64,000 bases of DNA, taken from positions 5,580,001 through 5,644,000 of the forward strand of contig NZ_JAJSOO010000001.1 in NCBI RefSeq assembly GCF_029428875.1, read 5' to 3'. Shown in pieces: positions 7,799-17,359 of this stretch. Origin of the DNA: Streptomyces sp. JH34 (lineage in GTDB: Bacteria > Actinomycetota > Actinomycetes > Streptomycetales > Streptomycetaceae). How positions within the stretch are numbered: position 1 is the first letter of the stretch; every line of letters starts with the position of its first letter. Under the pieces are notes generated by a model. It had not been told where the DNA came from and ran no database searches. It was given only the letters and a program-made list of their open reading frames with translations. Made by a program: the position numbers and the translations under genes.

Positions 7799-10600
7799 GT
7801 GACCTCATCGACGACCGTGCACAGTCCGCTCCGGCTGTACGGCCGCAGCGGTGAAATCGCCATCCTGGAAGCCCTGTTGGGGCGGCTGAGGGCGGGGGAG
7901 GGCGGAGCCCTCGTGCTGACCGCGCCGCCCGGCCTCGGCCGTACCGCCCTGCTGCGCCAGGCCGCCGCCCGCTACCTCGGAGTGCACGGCGGCCCCGTGC
8001 TGTACGCCTCCGCGGCCCCCACCGAACAGCGACTGCCCTACAGCGGGCTCCACGCCCTGCTCTGTTCCGCCCCCGGCCCGCTGCCCCTCGCGCCCGACAC
8101 GATCCTGCGCACCGGGATCGCCCCCGGCGCCCTGCTCGCGCTCATGCGCGCCCTGGGCGCCCGGCAGCCCCTGCTGGTCTGCGTGGACGACGCCCATGCC
8201 TGGGACCCGGACTCCCGGGCCGCGCTCGGCTTCGCCGCCCGCAGACTCGGCGCGGGCAGCCGGGTCGCGGTGCTGATCGGCGCGGCGGACGAGACCGCCT
8301 TCGCCGGACTGCCCGCCCTGCGCCTCGGCCCGCTGGACGACGACGCGGCGACCGCACTCCTGGACCGGCTCACCGAGGGCACGGCCGACATCGACCCCGT
8401 CGTACGCGCCGAACTGCTGCGGGAAGCGGCCGGAAACCCACGTCTGCTGGCCGGACTGGCCGGCCGGCTCACCCCGGGCCAGCTGGCCGGGCGGACCTCA
8501 CTGCCGTACCCCCTCCCCGGGGGCGAGAGCGTCCTCGACGCCCATGCCGCACACCTGGAGGGGCTGTCCCCCGACGCGCACACCCTGCTCCTGCTGGCCG
8601 CCGCCGCGGAGGAGCACGAGCCCGACGGGGCCGGCTCCGACGCGGCCCTGCTGCTGCGGGCGGGCGCCCGGGCCGGGCTCTCCACCGCCCATCTCGACCG
8701 GGTGCTCTTCGCGCCGGCCGGGAGCGCCGGGGCCCTCCAGCGCGCGGGGAGCCGCGTGCACTTCAGCCACCCGCTGCTGCGCCGGGCGGTCCTGCACCGG
8801 GCGCCCCCCGGCCGCCGCCGCGCCGTGCACGAACTGCTCGCCGGACTGCTCGGCGGCCCCGGGCCGGCGCCGCTGCCCGCACTCGTCCAGCGCGCCTGCG
8901 CCGCCCCCGGACCGGACGCCGCCCTCGCCGAACAGCTGGAGGAGGCGGCCACCGCCCCGCGCCCGCACGGCGAACGCTCGGCCGCGCTGGCCCGGGCCGC
9001 CGCGCTCTCCACCGACGACACGCTGCGCGCCGCACGGTTCACCGCCGCCGCCGAACAGGCGCGGCTGGCCGGCGACACCGGCCGGGCCCGCGCCATGCTG
9101 GCCCGCGTCGGCCCCCACCTCGCCGGGGGCGCCGCCCCCTACGTGCGCGGCATGCTCGCGCTCCGGGACGGACCGGCCGCCGACGCCCGCGAGGCGCTCC
9201 TGACCGCGGCGGAACTGCTGGCCCCGCACGACCCGCGCCGCACCCTCGACGCCCTGTTCGGCGCCGCCGAGGCGGCCTGGGACATGGGGGACGCCATCGC
9301 GTACCTGGACGCCATGAACCGCATCCCCGTCGCCGCCGCCGACCGGCCCATGGCGCAGTACCGCGCCGGGATGTGCGCCGTGCTCGCCGGGCACCCCGAC
9401 CGGGGCCACGCCCTCCTGCGGTGCTGCCTCGACTCCGCCGACCGCGCGGAGGACGCCGCCGAGCTCCTGCGGGCCGGCGCCTGTGCCCTGGTGCTCGGGG
9501 AGGTCGACGCCGCCTGCCGGGCCGGGGCACGCGCCCTCGCCGTCGTACGCACCCGGGGGCCGGAGGCCCTGCTGCCGCACGCCCTGGAGCAACTCGCGTA
9601 CGCCGAGCTGCGCTCCGGGCAGCACGCCAGGGCCCGGGCCCACGCCCTGGAAGGGCTGCACGCCGCCCGCCGTACCGGCCAGCGGAACTCCGCGACCCAT
9701 CTGCACGCCGTGCTCGCGCTCGCCGCCTCGGTCGAAGGGCCGGCCGAGGCGTGCGTGGCGCACGCCGACGCGGCGCTGGCCGGGGCGGGGCCGCACGGCC
9801 TGACCCAGGCGGCCATGCTCGCCACCTGGGCGGTCGCCCGTGCCGACCTGGCGGGCGGTCGGCCCGGCGAGGCGGCGGCCAGGCTCGGCCCGCTGGTCAG
9901 GCCGGGGCCGGGGACGGGACACTTCGCCACCCGGATGCTCGCCGTGCCCTGCTACGTCGAGGCCATGGTGCTCTCCGGCCGCGCCGGCGAAGGTGCCGCT
10001 GAACTCGACCTCGCGGTGCAGGAGTTCGCCCTGTGGTCCGCACGGACGACGGACCCCCAGGTCCGTGCCCAGCTGGCCCGCTGCCGCGCTCTGCTGGCGC
10101 CCGGCGAGGAGGCCGCCGCCCGGTACGAGGAGGCGCTGGCCCACCACGACCGCGCGGGCGGCGACTTCGAGCGCGCCCGCACCCGGCTGCTCCAGGGCCA
10201 ACTGCTGCGCCGTCTGCGCCGTACCCGCGAGGCCCGCGGTCCCCTGCGGGACGCACTGGTCGCGTTCGAACGCTGCTCCGCCCGGGTCTGGGCCGCGCGG
10301 GCCGGAGGGGAACTGCGGGCCGCCGGGGAGGCGGTGGACGCGCCCGGCCGGAACGGTCCGGGCCCGCTGGCCGGACTCACCCCGCAGCAGCAGCGGATCG
10401 CCCGCTGCGTCGCCGAGGGCGCCACCAACCGTGAGGTGGCGGTGCGGCTCTCGGTGAGCCCGCGCACCGTCGACCACCACCTCCGCAACGTCTTCGCCGC
10501 CCTCGGCGTCCGGTCCCGGACCGAGCTCGCACGGCTGCTGGACCGCGGGGGCAGGGCGAGGTTGCAGGACCGTGATGAGAAGAACCGCGCAGACCTCTAG
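7799..10600 (+). CDS. LAL-type LuxR-family regulator with altered Walker A
   Basis: A 933-aa large ATP-binding regulator of the LuxR family: N-terminal AAA-like ATPase region, a long helical tetratricopeptide-like middle (about 350-850) and a C-terminal LuxR helix-turn-helix (LTPQQQRIARCVAEGATNRE near residue 860, then RLSVSPRTVDHHL). The Walker A equivalent reads APPGLGRT (42-49), losing the first glycine and replacing the P-loop lysine with arginine. Walker B, LLVCVDDAH (125-133), is intact. The protein may bind nucleotide poorly or not hydrolyse it. The target is unknown; the divergent hydrolase gene is the nearest candidate. Confidence 0.92.
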   Translation: MTSSTTVHSPLRLYGRSGEIAILEALLGRLRAGEGGALVLTAPPGLGRTALLRQAAARYLGVHGGPVLYASAAPTEQRLPYSGLHALLCSAPGPLPLAPDTILRTGIAPGALLALMRALGARQPLLVCVDDAHAWDPDSRAALGFAARRLGAGSRVAVLIGAADETAFAGLPALRLGPLDDDAATALLDRLTEGTADIDPVVRAELLREAAGNPRLLAGLAGRLTPGQLAGRTSLPYPLPGGESVLDAHAAHLEGLSPDAHTLLLLAAAAEEHEPDGAGSDAALLLRAGARAGLSTAHLDRVLFAPAGSAGALQRAGSRVHFSHPLLRRAVLHRAPPGRRRAVHELLAGLLGGPGPAPLPALVQRACAAPGPDAALAEQLEEAATAPRPHGERSAALARAAALSTDDTLRAARFTAAAEQARLAGDTGRARAMLARVGPHLAGGAAPYVRGMLALRDGPAADAREALLTAAELLAPHDPRRTLDALFGAAEAAWDMGDAIAYLDAMNRIPVAAADRPMAQYRAGMCAVLAGHPDRGHALLRCCLDSADRAEDAAELLRAGACALVLGEVDAACRAGARALAVVRTRGPEALLPHALEQLAYAELRSGQHARARAHALEGLHAARRTGQRNSATHLHAVLALAASVEGPAEACVAHADAALAGAGPHGLTQAAMLATWAVARADLAGGRPGEAAARLGPLVRPGPGTGHFATRMLAVPCYVEAMVLSGRAGEGAAELDLAVQEFALWSARTTDPQVRAQLARCRALLAPGEEAAARYEEALAHHDRAGGDFERARTRLLQGQLLRRLRRTREARGPLRDALVAFERCSARVWAARAGGELRAAGEAVDAPGRNGPGPLAGLTPQQQRIARCVAEGATNREVAVRLSVSPRTVDHHLRNVFAALGVRSRTELARLLDRGGRARLQDRDEKNRADL

Positions 10601-10601
10601 G

Positions 10602-10617
10602 TACCGACCGGGCGGTA
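10602..10617. promoter_or_regulatory. Operator-like imperfect palindrome
   Basis: The 16-bp element TACCGACCGGGCGGTA is an inverted repeat with one mismatched pair and lies directly after the LAL gene stop, about 110 nt before the PucR-type gene. It resembles operators of TetR-family repressors. No TetR gene is present in the window, so its binder is unknown. Confidence 0.35.
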
Positions 10618-10727
10618 TGCCATTCTGCGGTCGTCAGGACCAATCGGTGTGCGCCTGCCCAATGCCGGGCCCGGCGCACACCGGGGCCGGCCCTACCGCG
10701 GCCGGCCGATTCCCGGTGGAGGCCGCC

Positions 10728-12077
10728 ATGCCACAGGTCGTACGCTCACGGATCAGGGCACTGCACGGACCGCCCCCCGTAACCCCGTTGCCGCAGCACC
10801 GCGCCCGCTCCCTGGCCGGCCGCGAGGCCGTCGCCGTGCTCCACCGGGCCGCCCGGGTGCTCCTGGAGGCGCTGCCGGAACTCACGGACCGGCTGGTCGA
10901 GGCGCTGCGCGAGCAGGAGCCCGCCTACCGCGCCGCGATGGAGGCCGAACCCACCGAGATCTGGCAGGAGGTCCACCACTCGCTGCGGCACAACGTCGCC
11001 TCCCTGATCCAGCCCAGGGAGTTCCGTGAGGCGGCCCACCGCACCTCCCGGTGGATCGGCGAGAACCGGGCCGAGCAGGGCGTGCCGCTCGACGCGGTCA
11101 TGCACGCCTTCCGGATGGGCGGGGCCATGGTCTGGCAGGACCTCGTCGACGACACCGCCCGGCGCCACCCCGAGGACACCCGCCTGCTGGTCCATGTGGC
11201 CGCCGACGTCTGGAACTTCGTCGACGAACACTGCGCCGTGGTGGCGGAGGCGTACCGGCAGGCCGAACGCCGGGTCTCCTGGCGCCGTGAGAACCAGCAG
11301 CGCCTGATGACGGCGGCCCTGCTGGACGGCACCGCCAGGATCGCGGACCTGCCGGACGCCGCCGCGATGCTGGGGCTCCCGGTGCAGGGCCGGTACGCGG
11401 TGCTCGCGGCCGCCGGAGCCCGGCGCGCCCCGCACGGCACCGGGCGTCCGCCACTGGGCCTGCCCGAAGGGACGACCGTGCTCTGGTACCCGGCGGGGGA
11501 CGTGGACCTGGCGATTCTCCCCCTGGGGGCGGCTCCGGCCGCGGCCGACGCGGAGCCGCCCCGCGACGCCGACACGGAGAACACCCCCGGCCCCGCCGGG
11601 GACTCCGACGGTGAACTGGCGGCGCTCGCGGCCGGACTGACGGTACCTCCGGGTACCCGCGTCGGCGTCAGCTCCGTCGTCGACGGACTCGCCTCCGTCG
11701 GTGACGCACGGCGCCTCGCCGAGACGGCACTGCGGGCCTGCCCCGCCTCCGGCGGCACCGTCCTGCTCGACGAGCACCTGCCCGCCGCGCTCGTCGTCTC
11801 CTCGCCCGGCCTCGGGACCGCGCTCGCCGCCCGGGTGCTCGGCCCGCTGGACCGGCTGGACCCGGCGGACCGGGACGTGCTCATAGAGACCCTGACCGCC
11901 TGGCTCGACTCGGACGGCTCGGCGCAGCGGGCGGGGGCGAAGCTCTACTGCCACCGCAACACCGTGCTGAACAGGATGCGACGTTTCGAGCAGTTGACGG
12001 GACGCTGCCTGACCCGGCCGTCGGACGCCGTCGAGGTGTCCCTGGCCCTGGCGGCGCGACGGCTCCTGGCGGACTGA
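10728..12077 (+). CDS. PucR/CdaR-type transcriptional regulator
   Basis: A 449-aa regulator. An N-terminal helical sensor-like region of RsbRD type (about residues 20-180) is followed by a GGDEF-like/CdaR-type middle domain and a C-terminal PucR helix-turn-helix: LIETLTAWLDSDGSAQRAG, then LYCHRNTVLNRMRRFEQLTG, with the family's typical HRNTVxxRxxR core. The ATG at 10728 is chosen because GGTGGAGG lies 6 nt upstream; the frame is open back to 10572 but has no better site. The next gene is a sodium:solute symporter on the same strand 271 nt downstream, a plausible target. Low-complexity acidic residues interrupt the middle domain (about residues 265-300). Confidence 0.85.
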   Translation: MPQVVRSRIRALHGPPPVTPLPQHRARSLAGREAVAVLHRAARVLLEALPELTDRLVEALREQEPAYRAAMEAEPTEIWQEVHHSLRHNVASLIQPREFREAAHRTSRWIGENRAEQGVPLDAVMHAFRMGGAMVWQDLVDDTARRHPEDTRLLVHVAADVWNFVDEHCAVVAEAYRQAERRVSWRRENQQRLMTAALLDGTARIADLPDAAAMLGLPVQGRYAVLAAAGARRAPHGTGRPPLGLPEGTTVLWYPAGDVDLAILPLGAAPAAADAEPPRDADTENTPGPAGDSDGELAALAAGLTVPPGTRVGVSSVVDGLASVGDARRLAETALRACPASGGTVLLDEHLPAALVVSSPGLGTALAARVLGPLDRLDPADRDVLIETLTAWLDSDGSAQRAGAKLYCHRNTVLNRMRRFEQLTGRCLTRPSDAVEVSLALAARRLLAD

Positions 12078-12348
12078 GGAACGCGCGCCGCCTCGCGGCG
12101 GCCGGTCCGCGCCGCCCCCTGGCCGTGCCGGACCCGCCCGCCGCGCCCGGCCGGACACCCGCCTCCCGCGGGCCCGCCGGGTGGCGGCGCCGACCACGCC
12201 GTTGTGCCGGCGCACAGTCCCGCGCCCGGCGGGCTGTACCGGCGCCGCGCCCCGCGCCCGCCCCCTGTGCCGCCCGCGCCCCGGCTGCTGCCATGGCGCG
12301 CATGTCTTCAGCTGCCCCTTGCGGAGCCGTACCGGCGGAGCGAACCCG

Positions 12349-13953
12349 GTGAGCGGCGCGATCGACGCCCGGTCCCTGGCCGTGGTCATCTTCCTCGGCT
12401 TCGTCGCCGTGTCCCTGCTGCTGTGCGGACTCGCCGCAGCCGACCAGGACGACCCCGAGCACTTCTACGCGGGCGGCGCGTCCCTCGGCCCCGTCGGAGC
12501 CGGCCTGGCCATCGCCGGGGACTACGTCTCCGCCGCCACGCTGCTCTCCACCACCGGATCCGTGGCGCTCGCCGGATTCGACGGCCTGCTGTTCGCCCTC
12601 GCGACGGTCGCCTCACTGGCCCTGGTGATGCGCCTGTTCGCCGAACGCCTGCGCCGCAAAGGCGTGTTCACCCTGGGCGACTTCCTCGCCGACCGGCTCC
12701 GTGACGGGGCTGTGCGCCGCGCGCTCGGCGTGGCCACCCTGGTCGTGCTGGCCCCGCTGCTGCTCGTACAGCTCACCACCGCCGGGCGCGTCATGACCTC
12801 CATGTTCGGACTCCCCGACGGCGCGCTCACCGGCTGCACCGTGGCCAGCGGCGCGCTGATGGTCTGCTACTCGGCGTTCGGCGGCATGCGCGGCACCGGC
12901 TACATCCAGATCCTCAAGGTGGCCGTCGTCCTGGGAGCGGTCATCCTGCTCGCGGGACTCGTCCTCGCACGCTTCGACTGGTCCCCCTTCGCCCTCTTCG
13001 ACGCCGCCCGGACCGGCAGCGGGGCGGGCGGCGACTACGCGCGCCCCGGGCTGCAGTTCGGCCACGGACCGGCCGGCACGCTCGACCTCATCGGCTTCCA
13101 GGCCACCCTCCTGCTCGGAGCCGCCTGCATGCCGCACATCATGATGCGGCTCCATCCCATCCGTGACGCCCGGACCGCCCGACGGGCGGGCGTCTGGGCC
13201 GTCGGCCCCGTCGCCCTGCTGTGCGCCGGCATCGTCGTCGTCGGACTCGGCGCCTCCGCGCTGGTGGGCCGGGACCTGCTGCACGCCGCCGACCCGGCGG
13301 GCGGCACCTCCCTGCTGATGGTCACCAGCGCCCTCGACCCCGGCGCGGCCGGGCCGCGGGACAGCCCCCTGTTCGCGCTCGTGGCCTGCGCCGCGTTCGC
13401 CACCACCCTGGCCGCGGTCGCCGGTATCACCCTCGCCGCGGCCTCGTCACTGGCGCGGGACTTCACCGTGAAGTCGGGAGCACAGGGCGAGGGCAGGGCC
13501 TCCGGCAGGGAGATCGTGCGGGCGCGCCTGGCCGTCGCCGGTATCGGGGCGCTCGCCGTCCTGCTGTCGGCGTACACCCACGACCGCAACCCCCAGGTGC
13601 TGCTCTCCCTGTCCTTCGCGGCCGCGGCCTCGATCCTGCCGCCCGTCCTGCTGTACGCCCTGTTCCGGCCGGGCTTCGACGCCCGCGGGGTGCGGTGGAC
13701 GGTGTACGGGACACTTCCGCTGATCGGAGTCCTGATGGTCCTGTCACCGGCGTTCTCCGGAACCCCCGTCGCGCTCTTCCCGGAGTGGGACTTCGACGTC
13801 TTCCCGCTCCAGACACCGGGCCTGGTCACCATCCCGGCGGGATTCCTCCTCGGACTGCTGGGATCGCGGCGGGGATCCGGGCCCGCCGCCCCCGGCGAGC
13901 GCCACCGTCACCGCGCCCGCTGGACGCCCGCCCGCGCACGGAGCGACGCCTGA
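12349..13953 (+). CDS. Sodium:solute symporter (SSS family)
   Basis: A 534-aa integral membrane protein with about 13 predicted helices, most like the acetate/monocarboxylate (ActP-like) branch of the SSS family. Typical features are the first-helix region ending in FYAGGASLGPVGAGLAIAGD, the sodium-site helix FGGMRGTGYIQILKV and a C-terminal half rich in small residues. The GTG at 12349 is preferred, 8 nt after a GGCGGAG ribosome-binding site; the sequence upstream is open but looks non-coding. The substrate is inferred to be a small organic acid. The 271-nt gap before it holds GC-rich inverted repeats but no clear promoter. Confidence 0.88.
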   Translation: MSGAIDARSLAVVIFLGFVAVSLLLCGLAAADQDDPEHFYAGGASLGPVGAGLAIAGDYVSAATLLSTTGSVALAGFDGLLFALATVASLALVMRLFAERLRRKGVFTLGDFLADRLRDGAVRRALGVATLVVLAPLLLVQLTTAGRVMTSMFGLPDGALTGCTVASGALMVCYSAFGGMRGTGYIQILKVAVVLGAVILLAGLVLARFDWSPFALFDAARTGSGAGGDYARPGLQFGHGPAGTLDLIGFQATLLLGAACMPHIMMRLHPIRDARTARRAGVWAVGPVALLCAGIVVVGLGASALVGRDLLHAADPAGGTSLLMVTSALDPGAAGPRDSPLFALVACAAFATTLAAVAGITLAAASSLARDFTVKSGAQGEGRASGREIVRARLAVAGIGALAVLLSAYTHDRNPQVLLSLSFAAAASILPPVLLYALFRPGFDARGVRWTVYGTLPLIGVLMVLSPAFSGTPVALFPEWDFDVFPLQTPGLVTIPAGFLLGLLGSRRGSGPAAPGERHRHRARWTPARARSDA

Positions 13954-13993
13954 GCGGGAGCGTGGCAAGGACCCGGTCGCGGGAGCGCCCGGG

Positions 13994-14626
13994 TCACAGG
14001 CCCAGCTCGGCCGTGTGCAGCCGGGCCAGCGCGTCCTTGTCGCCCTCCAGTTCCACCCGCGCCGCGTCCTGCCGGCCCGCGGCGAACAGCAGGAGCTCCC
14101 CGGGCTCCCCGGTGACCGTCACCACCGGGGTCCCCTTGTGGGCCACCGCCGTCTGGCCGTCCGGGCGCCGCAGCACCAGGCCCACCGGCGAACGGCGGCC
14201 CATCATCCGGGCCGTCTTCTCGGTGCGCGACCACAGCACATCGGCGAACACCGGGTCCAGGTCCCGCTGCGACCAGTCGGGCTGCGCCCGCCTCACGTCC
14301 TCCGCGTGGACGTAGAACTCGACCGTGTTGGCCGCCTCGTCCAGCTGCTTCAGACCGAAGGGCGACATCCTCGGCGGACCCGTACGGATGAGCTGGATCA
14401 GCTCTTCGTACGGCTTGGCGGCGAACTCGGCCTGCACCCGCTCCAGCCGGTTCTTCAGCGCGCCCAGCAGGATCCCGCCCGCGGCGTCCGCACGACGTTC
14501 ACGCACCACGACATGGGCGGCAAGGTCACGGGTCTTCCAGCCGTTGCAGAGGGTCTGGGCCTCGGGACCCGCCGCTTCCAACAGGTCGGCGAGCAGAAGA
14601 CGTTCACGCTTCGCATGGGTCGACAT
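13994..14626 (-). CDS. Maleylpyruvate isomerase-like metal-binding protein (TIGR03085 type)
   Basis: A 210-aa protein of the mycothiol-dependent maleylpyruvate isomerase/DinB-like fold. A divalent metal site can be read: H38 in LAAHVVV and the E103-x3-H107 pair in TVEFYVHAED. Members use mycothiol or other thiols, but this subgroup's reaction is not established. The ATG at 14626 begins MSTHAKRER; the frame is open upstream only across hisI. It is divergent from hisI with 84 nt between starts. Confidence 0.85.
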   Translation of the reverse strand: MSTHAKRERLLLADLLEAAGPEAQTLCNGWKTRDLAAHVVVRERRADAAGGILLGALKNRLERVQAEFAAKPYEELIQLIRTGPPRMSPFGLKQLDEAANTVEFYVHAEDVRRAQPDWSQRDLDPVFADVLWSRTEKTARMMGRRSPVGLVLRRPDGQTAVAHKGTPVVTVTGEPGELLLFAAGRQDAARVELEGDKDALARLHTAELGL

Positions 14627-14698
14627 GCCCGCCAGCGTACGGCCGCCGCCCGCCGTCCGCCCAGTGGACGCACGACCGGGCGGCCCCGCCCGGCGCGG

Positions 14699-14704
14699 CA
14701 CAAT
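14699..14704 (+). promoter_or_regulatory. -10 element of a probable leaderless hisI transcript
   Basis: CACAAT ends 6 nt before the hisI ATG and no Shine-Dalgarno sequence precedes that ATG, so transcription would begin at or next to the start codon. No convincing -35 box is visible. Confidence 0.4.
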
Positions 14705-14710
14705 GGGCGC

Positions 14711-15091
14711 ATGACCAGCACGCCCGGCCCCACGCCCGCCAGCAATCTCGACCCGGCCGTCGCCGCCCGCATCAAGCGCGGCCCCGACGGGCTGTTCCCG
14801 GCCATCGCCCAGCAGTACGACACGGGCGAGGTGCTCATGCTCGGCTGGATGGACGACGAGGCGCTGCACCGCACCCTCACCACGGGCCGCTGCACCTACT
14901 GGTCCCGCAGCCGCCAGGAGTACTGGGTCAAGGGCGACACCTCCGGTCACACCCAGCAGGTCAGGTCCGTCGCGCTGGACTGCGACGCCGACACCGTCCT
15001 GGTGAAGGTCGACCAGACGGGTGCCGCCTGCCACACCGGCGCCCGCACCTGCTTCGACAGGGACGTCCTCCCGCTCTCCACGGCCCGATAA
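14711..15091 (+). CDS. hisI: Phosphoribosyl-AMP cyclohydrolase
   Basis: Zn/Mg enzyme that opens the purine ring of phosphoribosyl-AMP in histidine synthesis. It is 126 aa, monofunctional, with no HisE domain. Zinc and magnesium ligands are visible in LDCDADTVLVKV (aspartates), VDQTGAACHTG and TCF (cysteines). The WSRSRQEYWVKG substrate loop is intact. The gene is separated from the main his operon and lies only 11 nt before trpE, so the two are probably co-transcribed. Confidence 0.96.
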   Translation: MTSTPGPTPASNLDPAVAARIKRGPDGLFPAIAQQYDTGEVLMLGWMDDEALHRTLTTGRCTYWSRSRQEYWVKGDTSGHTQQVRSVALDCDADTVLVKVDQTGAACHTGARTCFDRDVLPLSTAR

Positions 15092-15102
15092 GGTCAGCCG
15101 CC

Positions 15103-16611
15103 ATGGATCTCGAGACCTTCCGCAAGCTCGCCGTCGACCGGCGTGTCATCCCCGTCAGCCGCCGGCTCCTCGCGGACGGCGACACCCCGGTCGGGCTCTA
15201 CCGCAAGCTCGCGGGCGAACGCCCCGGCACGTTCCTCCTCGAATCCGCGGAGAACGGCCGCACCTGGTCCCGCTACTCCTTCGTCGGGGTGCGCAGCGCC
15301 GCCACCCTGACGGCCCTCGACGGCGAGGCCCACTGGCTCGGCACCCCGCCCGTCGGCGTGCCCGTCGACGGCGACCCGCTGCAGGCGCTGCGGGCCACCG
15401 TCGAGACCCTGCATACCCCCCGCGACCTGGTCGGCGACGAGGGCCTGCCGCCCTTCACCGGCGGGATGGTCGGCTACCTCGGCTACGACGTCGTACGCCG
15501 CCTGGAGCGGATCACCGAGCACGGCGGCGACGATCTGAAGCTCCCCGAGCTCACGATGCTGCTCACCTCGGACCTCGCCGTGCTCGACCACGGCACCGGC
15601 ACGGTCCTGCTGATCGCCAACGCGATCAACCACAACGACCTGGACACCGGGGTCGACGAGGCCCACGCGGACGCGCTCGCCCGGCTCGACGCCATGGAAC
15701 GCGACCTGTCCCGCCCGGTGGAGAGCGCCCCCGCCGCCCTGCCGCCCTCCGAACTCCCGCCCTACACCGCGCTGTGGGGCGGCCAGGCCTTCATGGACGC
15801 CGTCGAGGACGTCAAGGAGCGCATCAGGGCCGGCGAGGCCTTCCAGGTCGTCCCCTCCCAGCGCTTCGAGACCCCGTGCACGGCGTCCGCGCTGGACGTC
15901 TACCGGGTGCTGCGCGCCACGAACCCGTCGCCGTACATGTACCTCTTCCGCTTCGACGGCTTCGACGTCGTCGGCTCCAGCCCCGAGGCGCTCGTCAAGG
16001 TCGAGGACGGCCGGGCGATGGTCCACCCGATCGCCGGGACCAGGCACCGCGGCGCCACCCCGCAGGAGGACCAGGCGCTCGCCGACGAACTCCTCGCCGA
16101 CCCGAAGGAACGCGCCGAGCACCTGATGCTCGTCGACCTCGGGCGCAACGACCTGGGGCGGGTCTGTGAACCCGGCAGCGTCGAGGTCGTCGACTTCATG
16201 TCCGTCGAGCGGTACTCGCACGTGATGCACATCGTCTCCACCGTCACCGGGCGCGTGGCCGAGGGCCGCACCGCGTTCGACGTGCTCACCGCGTGCTTCC
16301 CCGCGGGCACCCTCTCCGGCGCGCCGAAGCCCCGCGCCCTGCAGATCATCGAGGAGCTGGAACCCACCCGCCGGGGCCTGTACGGGGGCTGCGTGGGCTA
16401 CCTCGACTTCGCCGGGGACTCCGACACCGCCATCGCCATCCGGACGGCCCTGCTCCGCGACGGAACGGCGTACGTCCAGGCCGGTGCGGGCATCGTCGCC
16501 GACTCCGACCCCGTCGCCGAGGACACGGAGTGCCGCAACAAGGCCGCCGCGGTGCTGCGGGCCGTGCACACGGCGAACCGGCTCGGGGCCGGCGGAGCCG
16601 GTAGGGGATAG
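15103..16611 (+). CDS. trpE: Anthranilate synthase component I
   Basis: Makes anthranilate from chorismate and ammonia, the committed step of tryptophan synthesis. At 502 aa it is full length. The feedback-binding LLESAENGRTWSRYSF region lies near residue 45. The C-terminal chorismate-binding core is intact: PIAGTRHRG, VDLGRNDLGRVC, CFPAGTLSGAPK, and GIVADSDPVAEDTE. No glutaminase subunit trpG is adjacent. The region before the start has AAGG 9 nt upstream. The stop TAG overlaps the next possible GTG. Confidence 0.96.
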   Translation: MDLETFRKLAVDRRVIPVSRRLLADGDTPVGLYRKLAGERPGTFLLESAENGRTWSRYSFVGVRSAATLTALDGEAHWLGTPPVGVPVDGDPLQALRATVETLHTPRDLVGDEGLPPFTGGMVGYLGYDVVRRLERITEHGGDDLKLPELTMLLTSDLAVLDHGTGTVLLIANAINHNDLDTGVDEAHADALARLDAMERDLSRPVESAPAALPPSELPPYTALWGGQAFMDAVEDVKERIRAGEAFQVVPSQRFETPCTASALDVYRVLRATNPSPYMYLFRFDGFDVVGSSPEALVKVEDGRAMVHPIAGTRHRGATPQEDQALADELLADPKERAEHLMLVDLGRNDLGRVCEPGSVEVVDFMSVERYSHVMHIVSTVTGRVAEGRTAFDVLTACFPAGTLSGAPKPRALQIIEELEPTRRGLYGGCVGYLDFAGDSDTAIAIRTALLRDGTAYVQAGAGIVADSDPVAEDTECRNKAAAVLRAVHTANRLGAGGAGRG

Positions 16612-17264
16612 TGGGGTACGTGAGTGCCGTTCCCGTACCCCAGCCCCGTGCCGCCTCCGCGCCCGACAGCGCGGGAAGCCGCCGCAGCCTGGGCGCCGGC
16701 CTGCTCCTCGGCGCGGCCGGCGCCACCGTCGTCCTCCTCGCCTCGGGGCAGACCTGGGCCGAGGGCAGGGCCGCCGTCGGTGGCGGCATCCTGCCCCTCA
16801 GCGCCGACGGCCAGGACGTCACCGGCCTCCCGGCCGCCCTGGCCGTCGTGGGCCTGGCCGCTCTCGTCGCCGTCTTCGCCGTCCGCAGGAGCAGCCGGCT
16901 GATCGTCGCCGGGCTGCTGGCCCTCAGCGGCCTCGGCGCCGGGCTCAGCGCCTTCGCCGGAGCCTCCGACCGGGCCGCCCTGGACGAGCAGGCCGCGCAG
17001 ACCACGGGCAACACCTCGGCCACCGTCCAGGCCCTCAGTCACACCGCGTGGCCCTACGTCACCGCCGCCGGCGGACTGCTGATCCTGCTCGCCGGCCTCC
17101 TGGCCCTGCGCTACGGCAGCCGCTGGCCGGCCATGTCCGGGCGGTACGAACGCGACGGCACCCCCCGACCCCGCAAGGCCGCCCGCACCGCCCCGGACCC
17201 CGACCGGCCCGAGGAACTGTGGAAGGCCCTGGACCGCGGCGAGGACCCGACGCGCGAGGCATGA
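16611..17264 (+). CDS. Trp biosynthesis-associated membrane protein (TIGR02234 type)
   Basis: A 217-aa integral membrane protein with four predicted helices (about residues 27-45, 72-90, 94-112 and 142-165) and a basic, proline-rich cytoplasmic tail. It belongs to a family found next to trpE in actinobacteria; function unknown. Its start overlaps the trpE stop at GTG 16611; GTG 16620, with GGGGATAGTGGGG upstream, is an equally good start three residues later. Coupling to trpE suggests co-translation. Confidence 0.85.
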   Translation: MGYVSAVPVPQPRAASAPDSAGSRRSLGAGLLLGAAGATVVLLASGQTWAEGRAAVGGGILPLSADGQDVTGLPAALAVVGLAALVAVFAVRRSSRLIVAGLLALSGLGAGLSAFAGASDRAALDEQAAQTTGNTSATVQALSHTAWPYVTAAGGLLILLAGLLALRYGSRWPAMSGRYERDGTPRPRKAARTAPDPDRPEELWKALDRGEDPTREA

Positions 17265-17296
17265 CCCCCAGCCTCATGCCCACCCCGCGCGTGCGG

Positions 17297-17302
17297 GACA
17301 AT
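17297..17302 (+). promoter_or_regulatory. -10-like element before the HGxxPAAW gene
   Basis: GACAAT about 57 nt upstream of the HGxxPAAW gene, the same hexamer as in the probable leaderless promoter at 17711. No -35 box is clear. Confidence 0.3.
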
Positions 17303-17359
17303 GGGACCGGGCTTTCCCAGCAGCGATACCTTCAGCGCAACATCACCTAGGAGCAACTC

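Noticed and set aside
8498..10480. A 660-codon antisense frame opposite the LAL regulator
   Set aside because: Shadow in a GC-rich gene; no start context or domain.
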